Assembly (NCBI RefSeq): GCF_947507565.1
Contig: NC_089178.1
Location: 3,596,001 to 3,660,000, forward strand
Direction of reading: 5' to 3'
DNA: 64,000 nt
Source: Oscarella lobularis
Taxonomy: Eukaryota; Porifera; Homoscleromorpha; Homosclerophorida; Oscarellidae
In this document: piece after piece, positions 9,499 through 23,138 of the stretch
Layout: each line of letters starts with the position of its first letter
Position numbering within the stretch: the stretch's first letter is position 1
Notes under the pieces: model-generated
Told to the model about the DNA's origin: nothing
Seen by the model: only the letters and a program-made list of their open reading frames with translations
Database searches by the model: none
Position numbers and translations under genes: made by a program

Positions 9499-11635
9499 GA
9501 GACGTGTTTCGTCGTGACGGAGATGATAACGGCGGCGGCGGCGGCGATTTAGAAATGCTATTAATCTATTGGGAACGATATTGTCGATCTTTTTACGACG
9601 ACAAGGAGAAGAGACTGAGAGCGGATACAGGTGACGATCACTTTGAACCGGCCATCTGTCGTGAGTTGGCGGAAAAATTGAAGACGAAGTTTGATGAGGA
9701 TGCAAAGGACGATAAAGGAAAAGCGCAGAAGAAAGAATGGACTAGGTAACTTGATTTTCTAGCCTAATAACACATAGTATAGGATTTTGTAGCGTTGACG
9801 CTTTCTTGTCTCACGTCGCATCGTCTCTCTCCGCCGCTATACGACACGTTATCACACCTCCAATGCTTCAGAACGCCTGGACGAAACGGTATATAATATT
9901 TATTTATTTTTTAAATTCAAGACAAACCCCCTCTCTTCATATAGAAGAGCTAAAGAGGGTCTTGTCAAAGTGAAAGTTGTCTTGTTCGTCGTCGCCGAAC
10001 ATTCAGCGTACAAACCACTCGATGCCATTCGTGGCGGTTTTGACGTCGAGATTTTTACGAAAGAGCTCAAAAAATTCGAAACGCCGAATTTGAAAATAAT
10101 GTGAGTTCTTTTTCTCTTTGCGCGTTTTTTTATTTTTGATTGTCTTCGTAGAATAGAGAAACACGTCGTCAATGCGACGACTCAACCAGGGTTGATCTAT
10201 CATTTCTTTTACGCGTTAAAAAGCGTTCTTTGGCGAGACGGAAAGACGAGCGTTCACTACGTCGATTCAAAGGAATTAGAAGAAGAGGTAGGTATTTTTA
10301 AAAATAAAACGCGAGGCGGGGCGATCGCGAGACGCCTTCTCTTCGCAGTTGTGGTCTGGAATAAAGTCGAATCAGAAGATCAAAGGAGAAAAGGACGACT
10401 ACGTCAGTTCAATGCAATCGGTATTGAGTAAATTGAATGTTTGAGCATTGAGCATTTTTTCTTCGTCGAAGATTCCCGTCATCTTGTTTTCGTTAAATCG
10501 CGACCAACCCATTTTTATAGACGTCGATTTGCATCAGGCGACGACGTTGGGTCACGTTGTCTTGGCCGTGCAGAACGTTCAATCGAAAGTATAGGTTCCT
10601 TTTTTTTGATCGAGGAATATGTATACGGCGATTTTTTTTTATTTTAGTGGACGGCGACGGCTTGCGACGGCAGCCGAATCGTCTGTAATGATCAAGTCGT
10701 GAACGTTAGCCTTCGCAATCCAACGAAAGCCGTTCTTGCGGCAACTGTGACGCATCTCACCGGACTTGTCCCTATTCGTGTTCGCGAAGTCGAAGGAACA
10801 TCGTCCAATTGGCTCTGGTCCGTTGGCGATTCTCCTTTCTCCGATACGTCGTTGTCGGCGCACGTTTCGGCATTTCAGCGCGACGCCGCTCATCGTCACG
10901 TCATCGCTCTCGCTCTTGACGTACGTATGAGATTCATCGTCATCGTCATCGTTTCTATAGCTCCCTTTCTATATTAGAAAGCCGTTAAGGATGTAAACGC
11001 TGGTTTAGCTCTTCTCGCTAATGCGTCCGTCGTTGCGACGAAGAGTAAAGGCGACGGTGATCTCGCACTCGCCGACGGCAACGACGGCACTAATGAGTAG
11101 GCGTTCTCTTTGCAGAAATGACGTGGCAAGGATTACTGAATACGTACGCTGCTCTTCAAAATCTCGTTCAAAAAATACGGGGCGGCGGCGACGGCGACAA
11201 GGTTTGTTGTGAGACTCCGGCCATGTGCCGGCACGGATCAGTTTTCTTTGCGCCGCAGGCAAATCGAATTTCGTTGCGTTCAGCGCTCCAACTGCTTCCA
11301 GAATTGCGAGAAAAAGCCGAAGGCTTTCACGCCAACTGTCATTGGCTGGCTAAAGAAATCAAGACGGCATCGTGTCGAGAAGGTAAGCGCACTTAGTTTT
11401 CATGCACGCACCGCGCTCCTAAAATTCCTCGATCCCCCCTCCCTCTCTCCCCTCTCCCCTTGTACCTCAAGGAGAAACAAATGTTGCTACATTTCGGCGA
11501 TTGATTGTCACTCGTTGGCCTGCGATAATCGCTTGGTCCGTGCCTTTCTCCGTCTTCCTTTTGTTGCTCTTACTGATCTCACGACATGTCTACTTCCGCC
11601 GACTTTCTCACGACGCCTTGTTTCTTCCTAACTGA
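7958..11635 (+). CDS. DUF7906-type single-pass membrane protein (plant IEF1/At5g58100-like)
   Basis: Sixteen exons (7958-8445, 8493-8645, 8696-8812, 8861-8993, 9110-9179, 9231-9285, 9371-9745, 9793-9888, 9945-10100, 10152-10287, 10349-10438, 10472-10588, 10648-10920, 10978-11056, 11116-11382, 11472-11635) give 922 residues with all phases consistent. It has a signal peptide, then VNILFLGFH, YTLIVMNPDK and YGYRTGFS, a RYAWLDVSAGPFSWGP segment followed by an acidic poly-Asp run, then LNRDQPIFID, WLWSVGDSPFSDTS and finally a C-terminal membrane span (WPAIIAWSVPFSVFLLLLLL) with a short basic tail. These motifs recall plant proteins of the DUF7906 family; function is poorly known. The exon 11/12 boundary (10420 or 10438) and the exon 14 donor are the weakest points. 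Family assignment is from memory of motifs. Confidence 0.7.
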
Positions 11636-12109
11636 AACGAAAACGTCGCGCACACTTGCTACGACCTTTGTCTGATCGCGTACGATTGTTTGCACGAATG
11701 AAAGTCGGATTTTTCGGTGCCAGGTGGCGATCGCGACCTTCTAGTTATCTTTTCTCAGAAGTTATTATTTGTCTAACAAGACCGCACATGTTGCTGCTAA
11801 CGCTACATGAACGATTTTTGCAACGGCGCTACTGTACCTCGATACTGGATGCGCACGCTGCGGCCCGGCCTATTCCACCGTCTGTTCGTCGTCTCTTCGC
11901 GTCAGCGCCCCGCGGGCTTAAGCTGCATGGTCATTGTTCGTACACAGACGTTATGATTTAGTTAGCAAGCCGAGCATTATACCTTTATTACTGCATATTT
12001 ATACAAGAATTCCAGTCCGCCTTCTTCGACTCCTAACTGCGTTTACATCAATTCCGTCTTGTTTTCTATATGCATGCTCTCTCGTCTCCTGCTAGCATCC
12101 TACGTTCCT
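11636..12109. other. Convergent intergenic region, no gene seen
   Basis: This 474-bp stretch lies between the stop codons of two convergent genes. I find no conserved coding frame, tRNA or repeat. It presumably holds the two 3' UTRs. Confidence 0.5.
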
Positions 12110-13135
12110 CTAAAACCTTCTAGATGGGTTATACTCATTTGTTAGTTGAAAAGGCTTCGTCATCTGACGCATCAGCTGATGGTGCGGGGCGTAACTGGGC
12201 TGCGGCGGCGGCGTCGGCGGCGTCGGCGGCGGCGGTGGGGGTGGGGGTGGCGGCAGCCCAGGTGACAGCGACTGCGATGGCTTCGATTCAAACGAGGCAA
12301 CAAATTGATCAAAATACTTTACAAAATCGATTCCTTGATCGTCTTGCTTTGGTAGCGACCACGAAGCGAGAGGATTGTGTTCGCGCAGGCTGCGAAGCGC
12401 CTCTCCAGTTGTTTCTAGGGCTGCCGGAAGTTGGATGAGAACGCTCTCGTTGCACCTCGACTCAGGTGATTCGGGTTCGTCGACGATTTCATCGTCGTCG
12501 TCGTCGTCGTCGTTAAACTCCGGCGATAACGTCAGCGTTTCCGCCATGGAGTCGCTCTGTCGATCAGGCGAGTCGACGGCGGCGGCGGCGGTGGCAGGAG
12601 GTGGCGGCGGCGGCGTTGACGAAGCGGCGGCGGCGGCGGCGGCACTGACTTGAATCGTGTCGCCCATTTCGCTCTGCAAAAACGTATCGAAACAACTCTT
12701 GAAATCGAGTTTAGGCACGTCGTCGAAGGCCGTCGTCTTGGATTCCTTACGACTTATGTCAACTTGAACCCATTCCTTTCGATTCTTTCCTTTTCTATAG
12801 CCGTTCATGTGAAAATATCGACCGATTGTCGACTTGGAAAGCTTTTTGCCAAACTTTCGTTCGAACCAAGCCTGAAAATCGGACGAATGATGACTGGGAT
12901 TGATTTTCATGTGTTGAACGAGCGCCGCCGCTTCGGGGTCCGTCAGCTTGGGCATTCGACCGCGTCGTACGACGTCGACGTCGACGCGACCCGTGTCCGT
13001 GTACAACTTACGAAAATTGTACACGGACGCTCTTGTCAGACCGAGAGCCTGGCACGTTTGGGGAACCGAATAGTTGAACAGCTTCCACAGAATTATGACT
13101 TTCCAGCGGATCTCTCGTGGAGTAGCTCGAGCCAT
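12110..13135 (-). CDS. Transposase-like double helix-turn-helix protein, no DDE domain
   Basis: An intronless 341-residue protein. I chose the ATG at 13135 (MARATPREIRWK) because conservation-like sequence starts there; the frame is open 48 codons further upstream. Residues 1-120 look like the bipartite DNA-binding region of Tc1/mariner or IS630-type transposases: SVPQTCQALGLTRASVYNFR as a first HTH, a GRMPKL linker, then DFQAWFERKFGKKLSKSTI and GRYFHMNGY as a second. The remainder is low complexity (poly-Ala, poly-Pro, poly-Asp) with a possible weak C-terminal motif, and no catalytic DDE/D domain is seen. This layout fits a domesticated transposase-derived regulator, but it could also be a degenerate element. 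No terminal inverted repeats were noticed around it. Confidence 0.65.
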   Translation of the reverse strand: MARATPREIRWKVIILWKLFNYSVPQTCQALGLTRASVYNFRKLYTDTGRVDVDVVRRGRMPKLTDPEAAALVQHMKINPSHHSSDFQAWFERKFGKKLSKSTIGRYFHMNGYRKGKNRKEWVQVDISRKESKTTAFDDVPKLDFKSCFDTFLQSEMGDTIQVSAAAAAAASSTPPPPPPATAAAAVDSPDRQSDSMAETLTLSPEFNDDDDDDDEIVDEPESPESRCNESVLIQLPAALETTGEALRSLREHNPLASWSLPKQDDQGIDFVKYFDQFVASFESKPSQSLSPGLPPPPPPPPPPTPPTPPPQPSYAPHHQLMRQMTKPFQLTNEYNPSRRF

Positions 13136-14214
13136 CGTTGACGAGTGCGTGTGAAAAAGAGCTGAAGCGAATGCAGAGAAGAGAATGAATTGACAAATCG
13201 TCGCCTTAGCGCTATAAATCGTCGTTTTGATTGGGCTTGCGCAAGGTTGGTATGCAAAACAGCGTGAAGCGCTACACATGCGCGCATCCGATCGGCTGAC
13301 TAGCCGCTTCTCGCTGTTTTTACTTTGAGAGCCGTCGCGCGCCAGTCAATAATGCATAACCAAACATCGAGTCTGGTGCGTACGTGCGCGGGCCATGCTT
13401 CGAACTGGTATGCCAAATATGATAGGAGCCTCCCGACGCGATTGAAGCGTGGACAACAATCGGCGATCGGCCATCGGGGGTAAAAGGCGAGCATTATCCG
13501 CACGCGCTATCAGGCTGACGGTCGCATGCACGCTATCTAAGGGGGGGGGAAGACCGTGGTATGCGCCAGCCTAGTCTTAGCTTCCGCGCGGCACGTGCCA
13601 ACCTCGAGACTCTGCCGCCGTCGATATCGCCAGCCATCATGCTTATGATCTAACAGGCTTCGCGACGTACGTGCACTCCGTCACATGTACAGCTGGCTCG
13701 CGACTGAACAGTCTGTCACACCGCGCGCGCGGTTCGGTCGACTGCATGACGTTTTTTTAAGGGTCAGCAGGCTAGTAGTTTTGAGGGCCACTGAATTATA
13801 ACGTACCTTTTTCGACCTTTCGATGACTTTAGACTACTCGGATTGGGGGGATCGACTGAACGAATTTCGATTTGGCGGACTCGACCGGGGCTGAGTGACG
13901 TACGTACGATCAATGTACGACACTGCGGAAGAGTGCAGGTTTATGAGTCTTGCGACTTTACAAGGTCAGATGACCAATGGGATAAGCGGCAGTTAGATAA
14001 TGACTTAATTCGATTAGCTCTGAAAAACAACACTGGGGAGATGTTTTGCTAAAAAAGGCACAAGATAGGAAAAAGCGGGAAAGCAAAGCGTTCTACAAAT
14101 TTGAATAGTGAACAGCTAAAACGTTTGCTTTGATTTGTCGTTAGGGATTAGCAAGGGCGCCTGTCAGCTGTCCGGGGAAACGGCAATAGAGGTGCGTGCG
14201 TTAGCCGAGAGAGA
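13136..14214. other. Divergent intergenic region, GC-rich, no gene seen
   Basis: This 1.08-kb region separates the HTH gene from GNPNAT1. It is CpG-rich near 13260-13780 and contains a G9 run near 13541-13549. Open frames here are short and unlike known proteins. No RNA gene was recognised. It could contain the promoters of both genes. Confidence 0.45.
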
Positions 14215-15087
14215 ATGGACGAAAAACTGTTCAATCCGTCACTCCTTTACGACCTCGACTTCAGCACGACATCGTGCACATTCAAACCAACCCTAGGACC
14301 AAAGGAACCGGGCGAAGGACTCGTAATGAGACCGCTGGAGCGGTCAGACTACGCGAAAGGTGACGCCAAGACAAAGCCAAGGAAGCTAATTGAATTGTGG
14401 GTGGGGACAGGATTTCTCAACCTATTATCACAACTGACGAAAGTAGGAAGCGTCGATGGCGAGCAATTTGTTGGTACAGACTAAAGTTCATCTCATACAC
14501 ATGCAATACTATAATTAGTCGTATCCTACTTACGTACACGTTGTCGCCGCGACGAATTGACTAATTTGGCTCTTGTCCCAATTGCGATGTGACCATCGCG
14601 TCACCTTGGCCCCCATTCTCACAAAAAGAGCAATTTGAACGAATGAAAAAATCGTCGAATCATTATGTCGTCGTCATCGAAGACGTCATTCGATCGCGAA
14701 TCGTCGCTTCAGCTACTCTTCTAGTCGAGTACAAATTCATTCATGGTGCAGCCATGGTAGTAGACTTGCATTGATTCGACTCCTTTTTATTTCTTTGTTT
14801 CTTTCTATGTAGCGTGGTAGAATTGAAGACCTTGTGGTGTCGGATAGGATGCGAGGAAAACAATTAGGAAAGCTGTGCGTAGACTTTGAACTCTATTATC
14901 TATGTATCTATTAATTATTAATGACGTATGCTATCTTAGTCTTGTGGAAACGTTACTAAAGCTTGCCGTCAAGTTGGGCTGTTATAAGCTGAGTTTGGAT
15001 GCTGATGATCAAGTCAAGTCTTTTTATGAAAAATTTGGCTTTCGAGATGGAGCCACGCTATTTATGCAGCTTAGATTTTTTGATTGA
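14215..15087 (+). CDS. GNPNAT1: Glucosamine-6-phosphate N-acetyltransferase
   Basis: Five exons, 14215-14359, 14411-14473, 14629-14756, 14813-14874 and 14940-15087, giving 181 residues. The enzyme transfers acetyl from acetyl-CoA to glucosamine-6-phosphate in the UDP-GlcNAc pathway. Sequence features in order are FNPSLLYDLDFS, the PGEGLVMRPL segment, FERMKKSSNHYVVVIEDV, the KFIHG motif, GRIEDLVVSDRMRGKQLGKLL (the GNAT acetyl-CoA loop, split by an intron) and CYKLSLDADDQVKSFYEKFGF. Size and motif order match animal GNA1 proteins. AIF1 follows on the same strand 162 bp downstream. Confidence 0.93.
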
Positions 15088-15249
15088 TTGATTAATCGAA
15101 CGAAAGAGTGAAAGTCGTGTACTCTCTTATTCTTTTTTATTTATCCGGGAACGTTTGAGAAAGGTGTTTACGTCATCGCCCCTTCTACTTCTCGCGAATG
15201 GCACACCATCAAGGTTTGACGCCTTTTTGAGCTCGTCTAGACCTCGCAA

Positions 15250-15942
15250 ATGAGTTGTACGATAGGCGGAAAGGCTTATGGCCAACTAAAAGCCGAGCAG
15301 GAGCAACAATTGGATCGAACGAACGATGTGGGGCGCGAGGGGGGCGTGGCTCCCTTTTCTCGATCTTCTTTCGATAGGAATTTAGAGCTGGTGGAAAATA
15401 CGATGACGTGGAGGATCTTAATGAGAAGTTGGAAGCGTACAAGAGTGAGACGATCGATTTTTTACTTTAATTAATTAAAATCGCATTTTTTCGTCTAGAA
15501 CAATTTATGGAATTTGACGAAAACAATTCTGGTGACATTGGTACGTCGATTACTTAAAATTAATTATTTATTAATTATGTAATTTTAGACATAATGGAAT
15601 TGAAAAGGATGATGGAGAAATTGGGCCAAGCGAAAACTCATCTCGAATTGAAAAAGATGATTGCGGAAGTGGACACAAATAATTCGGGTGAGAAAAAATG
15701 AATTGGTTTCGTTTTCGTTTTGATTTTTTGCTTTAGGTACCATTCACTATCACGAATTTCTCAACATGATGTTGGGAAAACGTTCGACTATACTGAAACT
15801 GTATCCCATGCAAAAAGATATGATAATTATGTATGTATTTATTTATTTATTTATTAGGATTTTGATGTTTGAGGCCATGAAAGAGGAGAAGGAAAAGCCA
15901 AAGGGGCTTCCACCGAAACGCGATCTTTCGTCTTTGCCTTGA
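15250..15942 (+). CDS. AIF1: Allograft inflammatory factor 1-like EF-hand protein
   Basis: Six exons, 15250-15327, 15378-15444, 15499-15540, 15589-15687, 15737-15800 and 15858-15942, giving 144 residues. It matches the AIF1/IBA1 family: [18 protein letters not shown] at the N-terminus, an EF-hand [18 protein letters not shown], the linker [10 protein letters not shown], a second EF-hand-like loop [13 protein letters not shown] and the signature [19 protein letters not shown], ending with [15 protein letters not shown]. Family members bind calcium and bundle actin. In this copy the second loop keeps the canonical D-x-N-x-S-G spacing, unlike the degenerate mammalian one. It converges on TXNL4B with 114 bp between stop codons. 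Confidence 0.93.
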
Positions 15943-16056
15943 TGGGATGGATGGAAAATTGATGGAAATTCATGGAATTCTATTTCTTTTTACTGTGACA
16001 CTACTAAGCAAGTCTTGTATCTGTCTTTTCTTTTCTTTTGTTTTTTGAGTGGATGA

Positions 16057-16618
16057 TCACAAGTCTTTGTAGAGAAGAGAATAGTTGGGAATGTTTCTGG
16101 GATCGATGGGACTCGAAACGATCAGTTTTCCCTTCATAGCACCTCGATAAATTGTCTCAATGACGTCAATTAAATCCTGTTTCGTTCGAAAACTTCCGAT
16201 GAATTTTGTGTGATCTGGTGTCCTAAACGAGACGAAGGGATGCTAAAAATGAGAATTTTTTCGTCTCCTACTCACCCCCAATCGACTTTTATGTGTTGGC
16301 CGTTGAAAAAGAAGATGGTCGCTGGTATGAGACTTATATCGAAGTATTCTCTATAGACTGGTACGTTTTCGATGTCGATTGTGTATATTGATGCCATTTT
16401 TGCTAGAAGAGGCTCGGTTTTAGCCAACTGGAAGTGAAAAAAGACGACTTTGTGACGATAAAACGAAGGGAGAAATGTTCCATTACGATTTCGTCGAGTT
16501 GAAGGCACGATGGATCGGTTTCGCGACCGAATCTTAGTACTACGACGAGATCTTCGTTCGTTTTGATCGCTGCATCGACGTCTTTCTTCGTTTTCAGGCG
16601 ACGTATAAGGTACGACAT
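16057..16618 (-). CDS. TXNL4B: Thioredoxin-like 4B (Dim1-like splicing protein)
   Basis: Three exons on the minus strand, 16618-16487, 16427-16276 and 16222-16057, give 149 residues, the same as human TXNL4B. Motifs are [79 protein letters not shown] and [22 protein letters not shown]. It has the thioredoxin fold but lacks a CxxC redox pair, as in the Dim1 family, which acts in the U5 snRNP and pre-mRNA splicing. Choosing TXNL4B rather than TXNL4A rests on the CLQLDEI and FFFNGQH segments. Confidence 0.92.
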
Positions 16619-16629
16619 GCGGGAACTTT

Positions 16630-17719
16630 ATGTCCCGTACGTTTGCCGCTCCCGAAAAAAAAGAACGATGCGTCGAACTAAACAGAAATTTGACGTGCGT
16701 GAGCGTGTCAGCGTGTGTGAACGAGCTTTTCTGATTGTCTAACGATAGGAACGCGATTCGAGCGGCTTCAAATTTGCTCGAAAGGCGAAACAAAGCAAAG
16801 AAACGGTTTGTCGACGCGATTTTCTAGCTGATCGTGTAGACGAGCACTTTGGGGCAGCTTTCTCCTCGATCGAGACGTCGGAAGAGTTGCGAATTCTACG
16901 CGAGGAAGGGAAGCAGCGGCATCGGCGTCGAAGAAGAGAAAGAGAAGGAAAATCCTCAGGTATCTACTTATTTTCTTGGAGAATTCGTTGTCTTATCGTC
17001 GTTTTTTTCAGCTTTCTGTCGTCGCTAGTGAAGTAGAAGAGAGTGAGCTATTCTTGTTGTCTATTTCCTCATAAAATTTTGATTTTTTTAAGATTCGGCC
17101 GAGATTATGATTGGGAAATTGAGAGAGGGTGTTCGATTGCTTGCTGTTCGAACGCAAGCGTTGGAGGACGAAGAGAAAGCTTGGGATCATTTGAAAAATG
17201 TTAAAAAACGTGAATTGGAAGAAATGGCAAAAAAGTCGCTGTCTCTCTCGGGATAAGGGGACTCATATTTATATAATTGGAATTTTTATAGGAATTGGGA
17301 TAAGGAGTTTTTTGATTCGGATGGATTTCCTGTGGCTCTGACAGACGATGAACGATCTCTTCTTGCTGGTGCTCTACCATTTCAAGCGATTTTTGACGAA
17401 GTCAACGAAATGAGGCGAAAAATTGGGGAAATGGTACATGTCATTAATTAATTAATTAAATAATTTGGGTTTTTTGAGTGTCAATGCTAGGTATTTTCTC
17501 TTGATATTGTGACGTCGAAAGTGGAAAAGATCGAACGAACATTTGGCGCTTATTTAGAAGAAGAGATAAAATGCACAGGTAAGAAAAACCCTATTAATTA
17601 ATTAATTAATTAAAATTATTTATGTTCTTTTTGTTGCAGCAAATAGACTACGAGCTCCTATTTCGCCTAAAACAGCCGTAGACGGCTTTATAGAATCAGG
17701 TAACTCGTATAGTAAGTAG
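16630..17719 (+). CDS. Unidentified coiled-coil protein, weakly DSN1-like
   Basis: Eight exons: 16630-16694, 16749-16809, 16840-16959, 17012-17042, 17093-17234, 17292-17433, 17491-17578 and 17640-17719, giving 242 residues. Phases are consistent, but the second intron would be only 30 bp, so the first two exons are uncertain. Readable segments include ENSAEIMIGKLREGVRLL, EEKAWDHLKNVKKRELEEM, LAGALPFQAIFDEVNEMRRK and SPKTAVDGF. The protein is helical and charged with no transmembrane span. The spacing of EEKAWDHL, LPFQAIFDEVNEM and the Ser-Pro C-terminal motif loosely resembles the kinetochore protein DSN1, but this is a weak resemblance. The gap to TXNL4B is 11 bp on this model. Confidence 0.5.
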
Positions 17720-17859
17720 CGATAGTTATGTTGTGCCCTTGCATAACGTGCGTCACTTTCACGCGCGTGCACGTGATCTAGCGATCGCTCTACGCGTCAT
17801 TGCGTTCTCGCCGCCTCGTCCCCCCGTCCACGCTCCGCTCGTCGACGTCGGTCGAAGCG

Positions 17860-20663
<2,804 letters not shown>

Positions 20664-20871
20664 TCTAAGAAGAAAAATTCTCTTGTTTCTTTGCTCTGAC
20701 GTTTCACGACGACTTCTATATCTTGTTCTACGTAGAGAGTTTAGTTGATTTCCGGATGATGGTACAGTAGTAGCTTAGTGACTTTGTTCTCTTTGAATTG
20801 GTTAATAATAGAGTTTATTTTTTTTTGTCATGTGAGGAGCAAGTGAGCATGCGTAGGGGGTGCGTCACGTG

Positions 20872-22202
20872 ATGGTTTTGTATCGACTTGCTGCGTTCGT
20901 TGTTTGTCTCTTGGCCATCGCTGTGGGCTATTTCGTGCTTATCGATGACTTCTTCGCTTTGTTTGCAGACCAACGGGTGCGATTTTGCTCGAAGCGACTG
21001 CAGGAAGCGGCCCAAAAATCGCGTACAGTGGATTTATAGCGAAAAATCTTCGCGAAACTTAAAAATTTAGTAAACGCGAGCGGTCTCGTTCCGCCGTCGC
21101 GACCTCCGGAGAGTATTCGAGAGAAATTGACGATGAACGGGCAAATTCCACTCGAATATTATTATGTCGACGATTCGAACAAAGGTCGAGGTAAGAAATC
21201 GATGATTTCCCTTTTGCCCAAGGGGCGAAAATACGAATATCGCGATAGGAACCCATTACAAATATAGTCGTCAAGATATCGAGCTCTATATTGGTCAAGC
21301 GCGACGTCAAGCGACAACGATTTATCGTCTTTTAGACGAAGCAAAGTGGGATGTCAAAGTCTTGGTAAAAAAAGGAAAGTGGATCAAGTCAAGTCATTGG
21401 CTGATGATGGCGCTCCACAAATATCCTATTAATGGATCACACGTGGTACTGTAGTTATTTTTATCTGCGTCACGGCCGTTATATATAGCTCTTCTTTTGT
21501 GGTGTAGCTAATATATGGATCTATGGACCCTTGGTATGAGGCAATAGGTGGGACCTCCCAGGGTACTTTAGCTAGTAGAGTTACTGTGATTTCTATTCTT
21601 AGCTTTGGCATTTGATGCTGCATCAGTCACAACAATAGAGGTATATACGGTCAATGCATTTCTTTGTCATCTTACATTGTTCTACAGTACAATAATCTTA
21701 CGTATGATCATCCACGGATTATGACGCTATCTCCGGAAAAGTTGTACAGTTTGCCGTCAGATCGGCTCGTCTACGATGCTGCCCTTTCTATTTCTAGGTA
21801 TGTGGGCGTGTGCATGATCACTTTATCTACTTTCTTTTTCTTTTTTTAGTTTTGATCACGACGGTCTGGGTCGATACGGGGATCCCATTGATCCTGATGC
21901 TGATTTGAAGGCAATGGCGAACGTTCGTTGCGCTCTTAAAAATGATGGAATATTATTTCTTACTATTCCTATCGGTAAACGCGCGCGCGACGAGAATAGA
22001 AATAGGGTCATTTATTTGTTTAGGACCGGATGTGGCCGTTTGGAATCTGCATCGACGATACGGATCAGTTCGTTTAAGTCGATTATTAGACGGGTGGAAG
22101 ACAGGCGACGTTGTTGGATGGTTTGAAGAGAAATTGACGGAAGCTGCTTCGTGGAGGCAGACGTACGAGCCCGTCTTCGTTCTAAAAAATACATTTGTAT
22201 AG
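20872..22202 (+). CDS. DUF268 family protein (membrane-anchored, methyltransferase-like)
   Basis: Eight exons: 20872-21022, 21071-21190, 21249-21445, 21508-21547, 21603-21640, 21688-21797, 21850-21974 and 22024-22202, giving 319 residues. An N-terminal hydrophobic segment (LAAFVVCLLAIAVGYFVLI) is probably a signal anchor. The rest shows the DUF268 core: IYGSMDPWYEAI, VTTIEYNNLTYDHPRI, YDAALSISSFDHDGLGRYGD and LKNDGILFLTIPIGPDVAVWNLHR. The GSMDPWYE and VTTIE motifs recall the nucleotide-binding part of SAM methyltransferases, but activity is not established for this family. DUF268 was first described in nematodes and has a patchy distribution. The gene lies 208 bp after PBX on the same strand. 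Confidence 0.82.
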
Positions 22203-22496
22203 CTTCGGATTGAGGCGAACGGATGATAGGGAGACCAGTGAGGGAACGACCTTCACTACTCTACGTACGGATGTGCCTATAAATAGTTAGATCCTGGCGG
22301 GCGTAAAGCAGCAGCACAAGTTTGTGCGAAGGTCACCGCCGTCGCCGCCGTCGTAAACAAAACATTTTCCGTCTTGCATAAAAGGTCCTATAAGGAGTAG
22401 ATAGTAGGAACGGTTTGTTTCATCTATGTAGACTAGGATAATGTAACTGCTGAAAAAAGCAACGTTTCCTTTCCTGAGACGGCGGCAAATTCGTTT

Positions 22497-23055
22497 ATGT
22501 CGCGGGGGCGGCGGAAACGGCGGTTTGTGTATATGGTCGAGGAAGCAAAGGTTAGTCGAGTCAATCATCTGCTGGACCACGATGAAGCACGTTTGCATGG
22601 AATGCTGCTTGCAGGTCGCCGCACGTATTGGAAAAGACTGGCGAATGATTGGGAGACGATTGGGCCTGGAAGAACATCAACTCGACGAAATTCACTATAA
22701 AGGACGAGAGAGTCTCGAAGAGCAAACCGTTACAATGTTCAACGTCTGGTTGCAACGGCGACGAACTTTGCTGCGGCACGAATCTGATGACTTGTATCAA
22801 GCTTTAAGTGACACTGGCAGGCAAGACGTAATTGAAATGCTCGAGGAGAAGAAATGCAGTCGAATCAGTCAGCAGAGACGAACGGAGGAAGTGGATAATG
22901 AATTAGAGGAGAACAGTGAAGAAGCCAACGTCATCCAGTGTGACAAAGGACGCTCGGAGTCAGAGGTGAGCCAAAATAGACTGCTGGTAGCTGGGGTGGC
23001 GCCAACGTCTACAGTTGTACTTTCATGCAACGTTAACTGTTGCATAATCCTCTAA
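22497..23055 (+). CDS. Small death-domain protein
   Basis: Two exons, 22497-22550 and 22615-23055, joined in phase 0, give 164 residues. Residues from about 19 form a death domain: VAARIGKDWRMIGRRLGL, ELDEIHYKGRESLEEQ-like helix 3-4 region, TVTMFNVWLQRR and LYQALSDTGRQDVIEML. The W-R-x-I/L-x-x-x-L-G-L and G-R-x-D-V motifs are typical of adaptors in apoptosis or innate immune signalling. The C-terminal tail is acidic. A further splice (donor after 22968) would replace the last residues, so the C-terminus is uncertain. It converges on ANCHR. Confidence 0.75.
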
Positions 23056-23138
23056 AAACAGAGGCATGGCAAGCAGACAGGGTTAACTAATATTTATTTA
23101 TTTATTACTGTGTGACGTATGCATTAGCCCTTATTGAA

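Noticed and set aside
11057-11115. Stop codon TAG at 11098 as the end of the DUF7906 gene
   Set aside because: A GT donor at 11057 and AG at 11115 remove the stop in phase and lead to a membrane span and a natural C-terminus.
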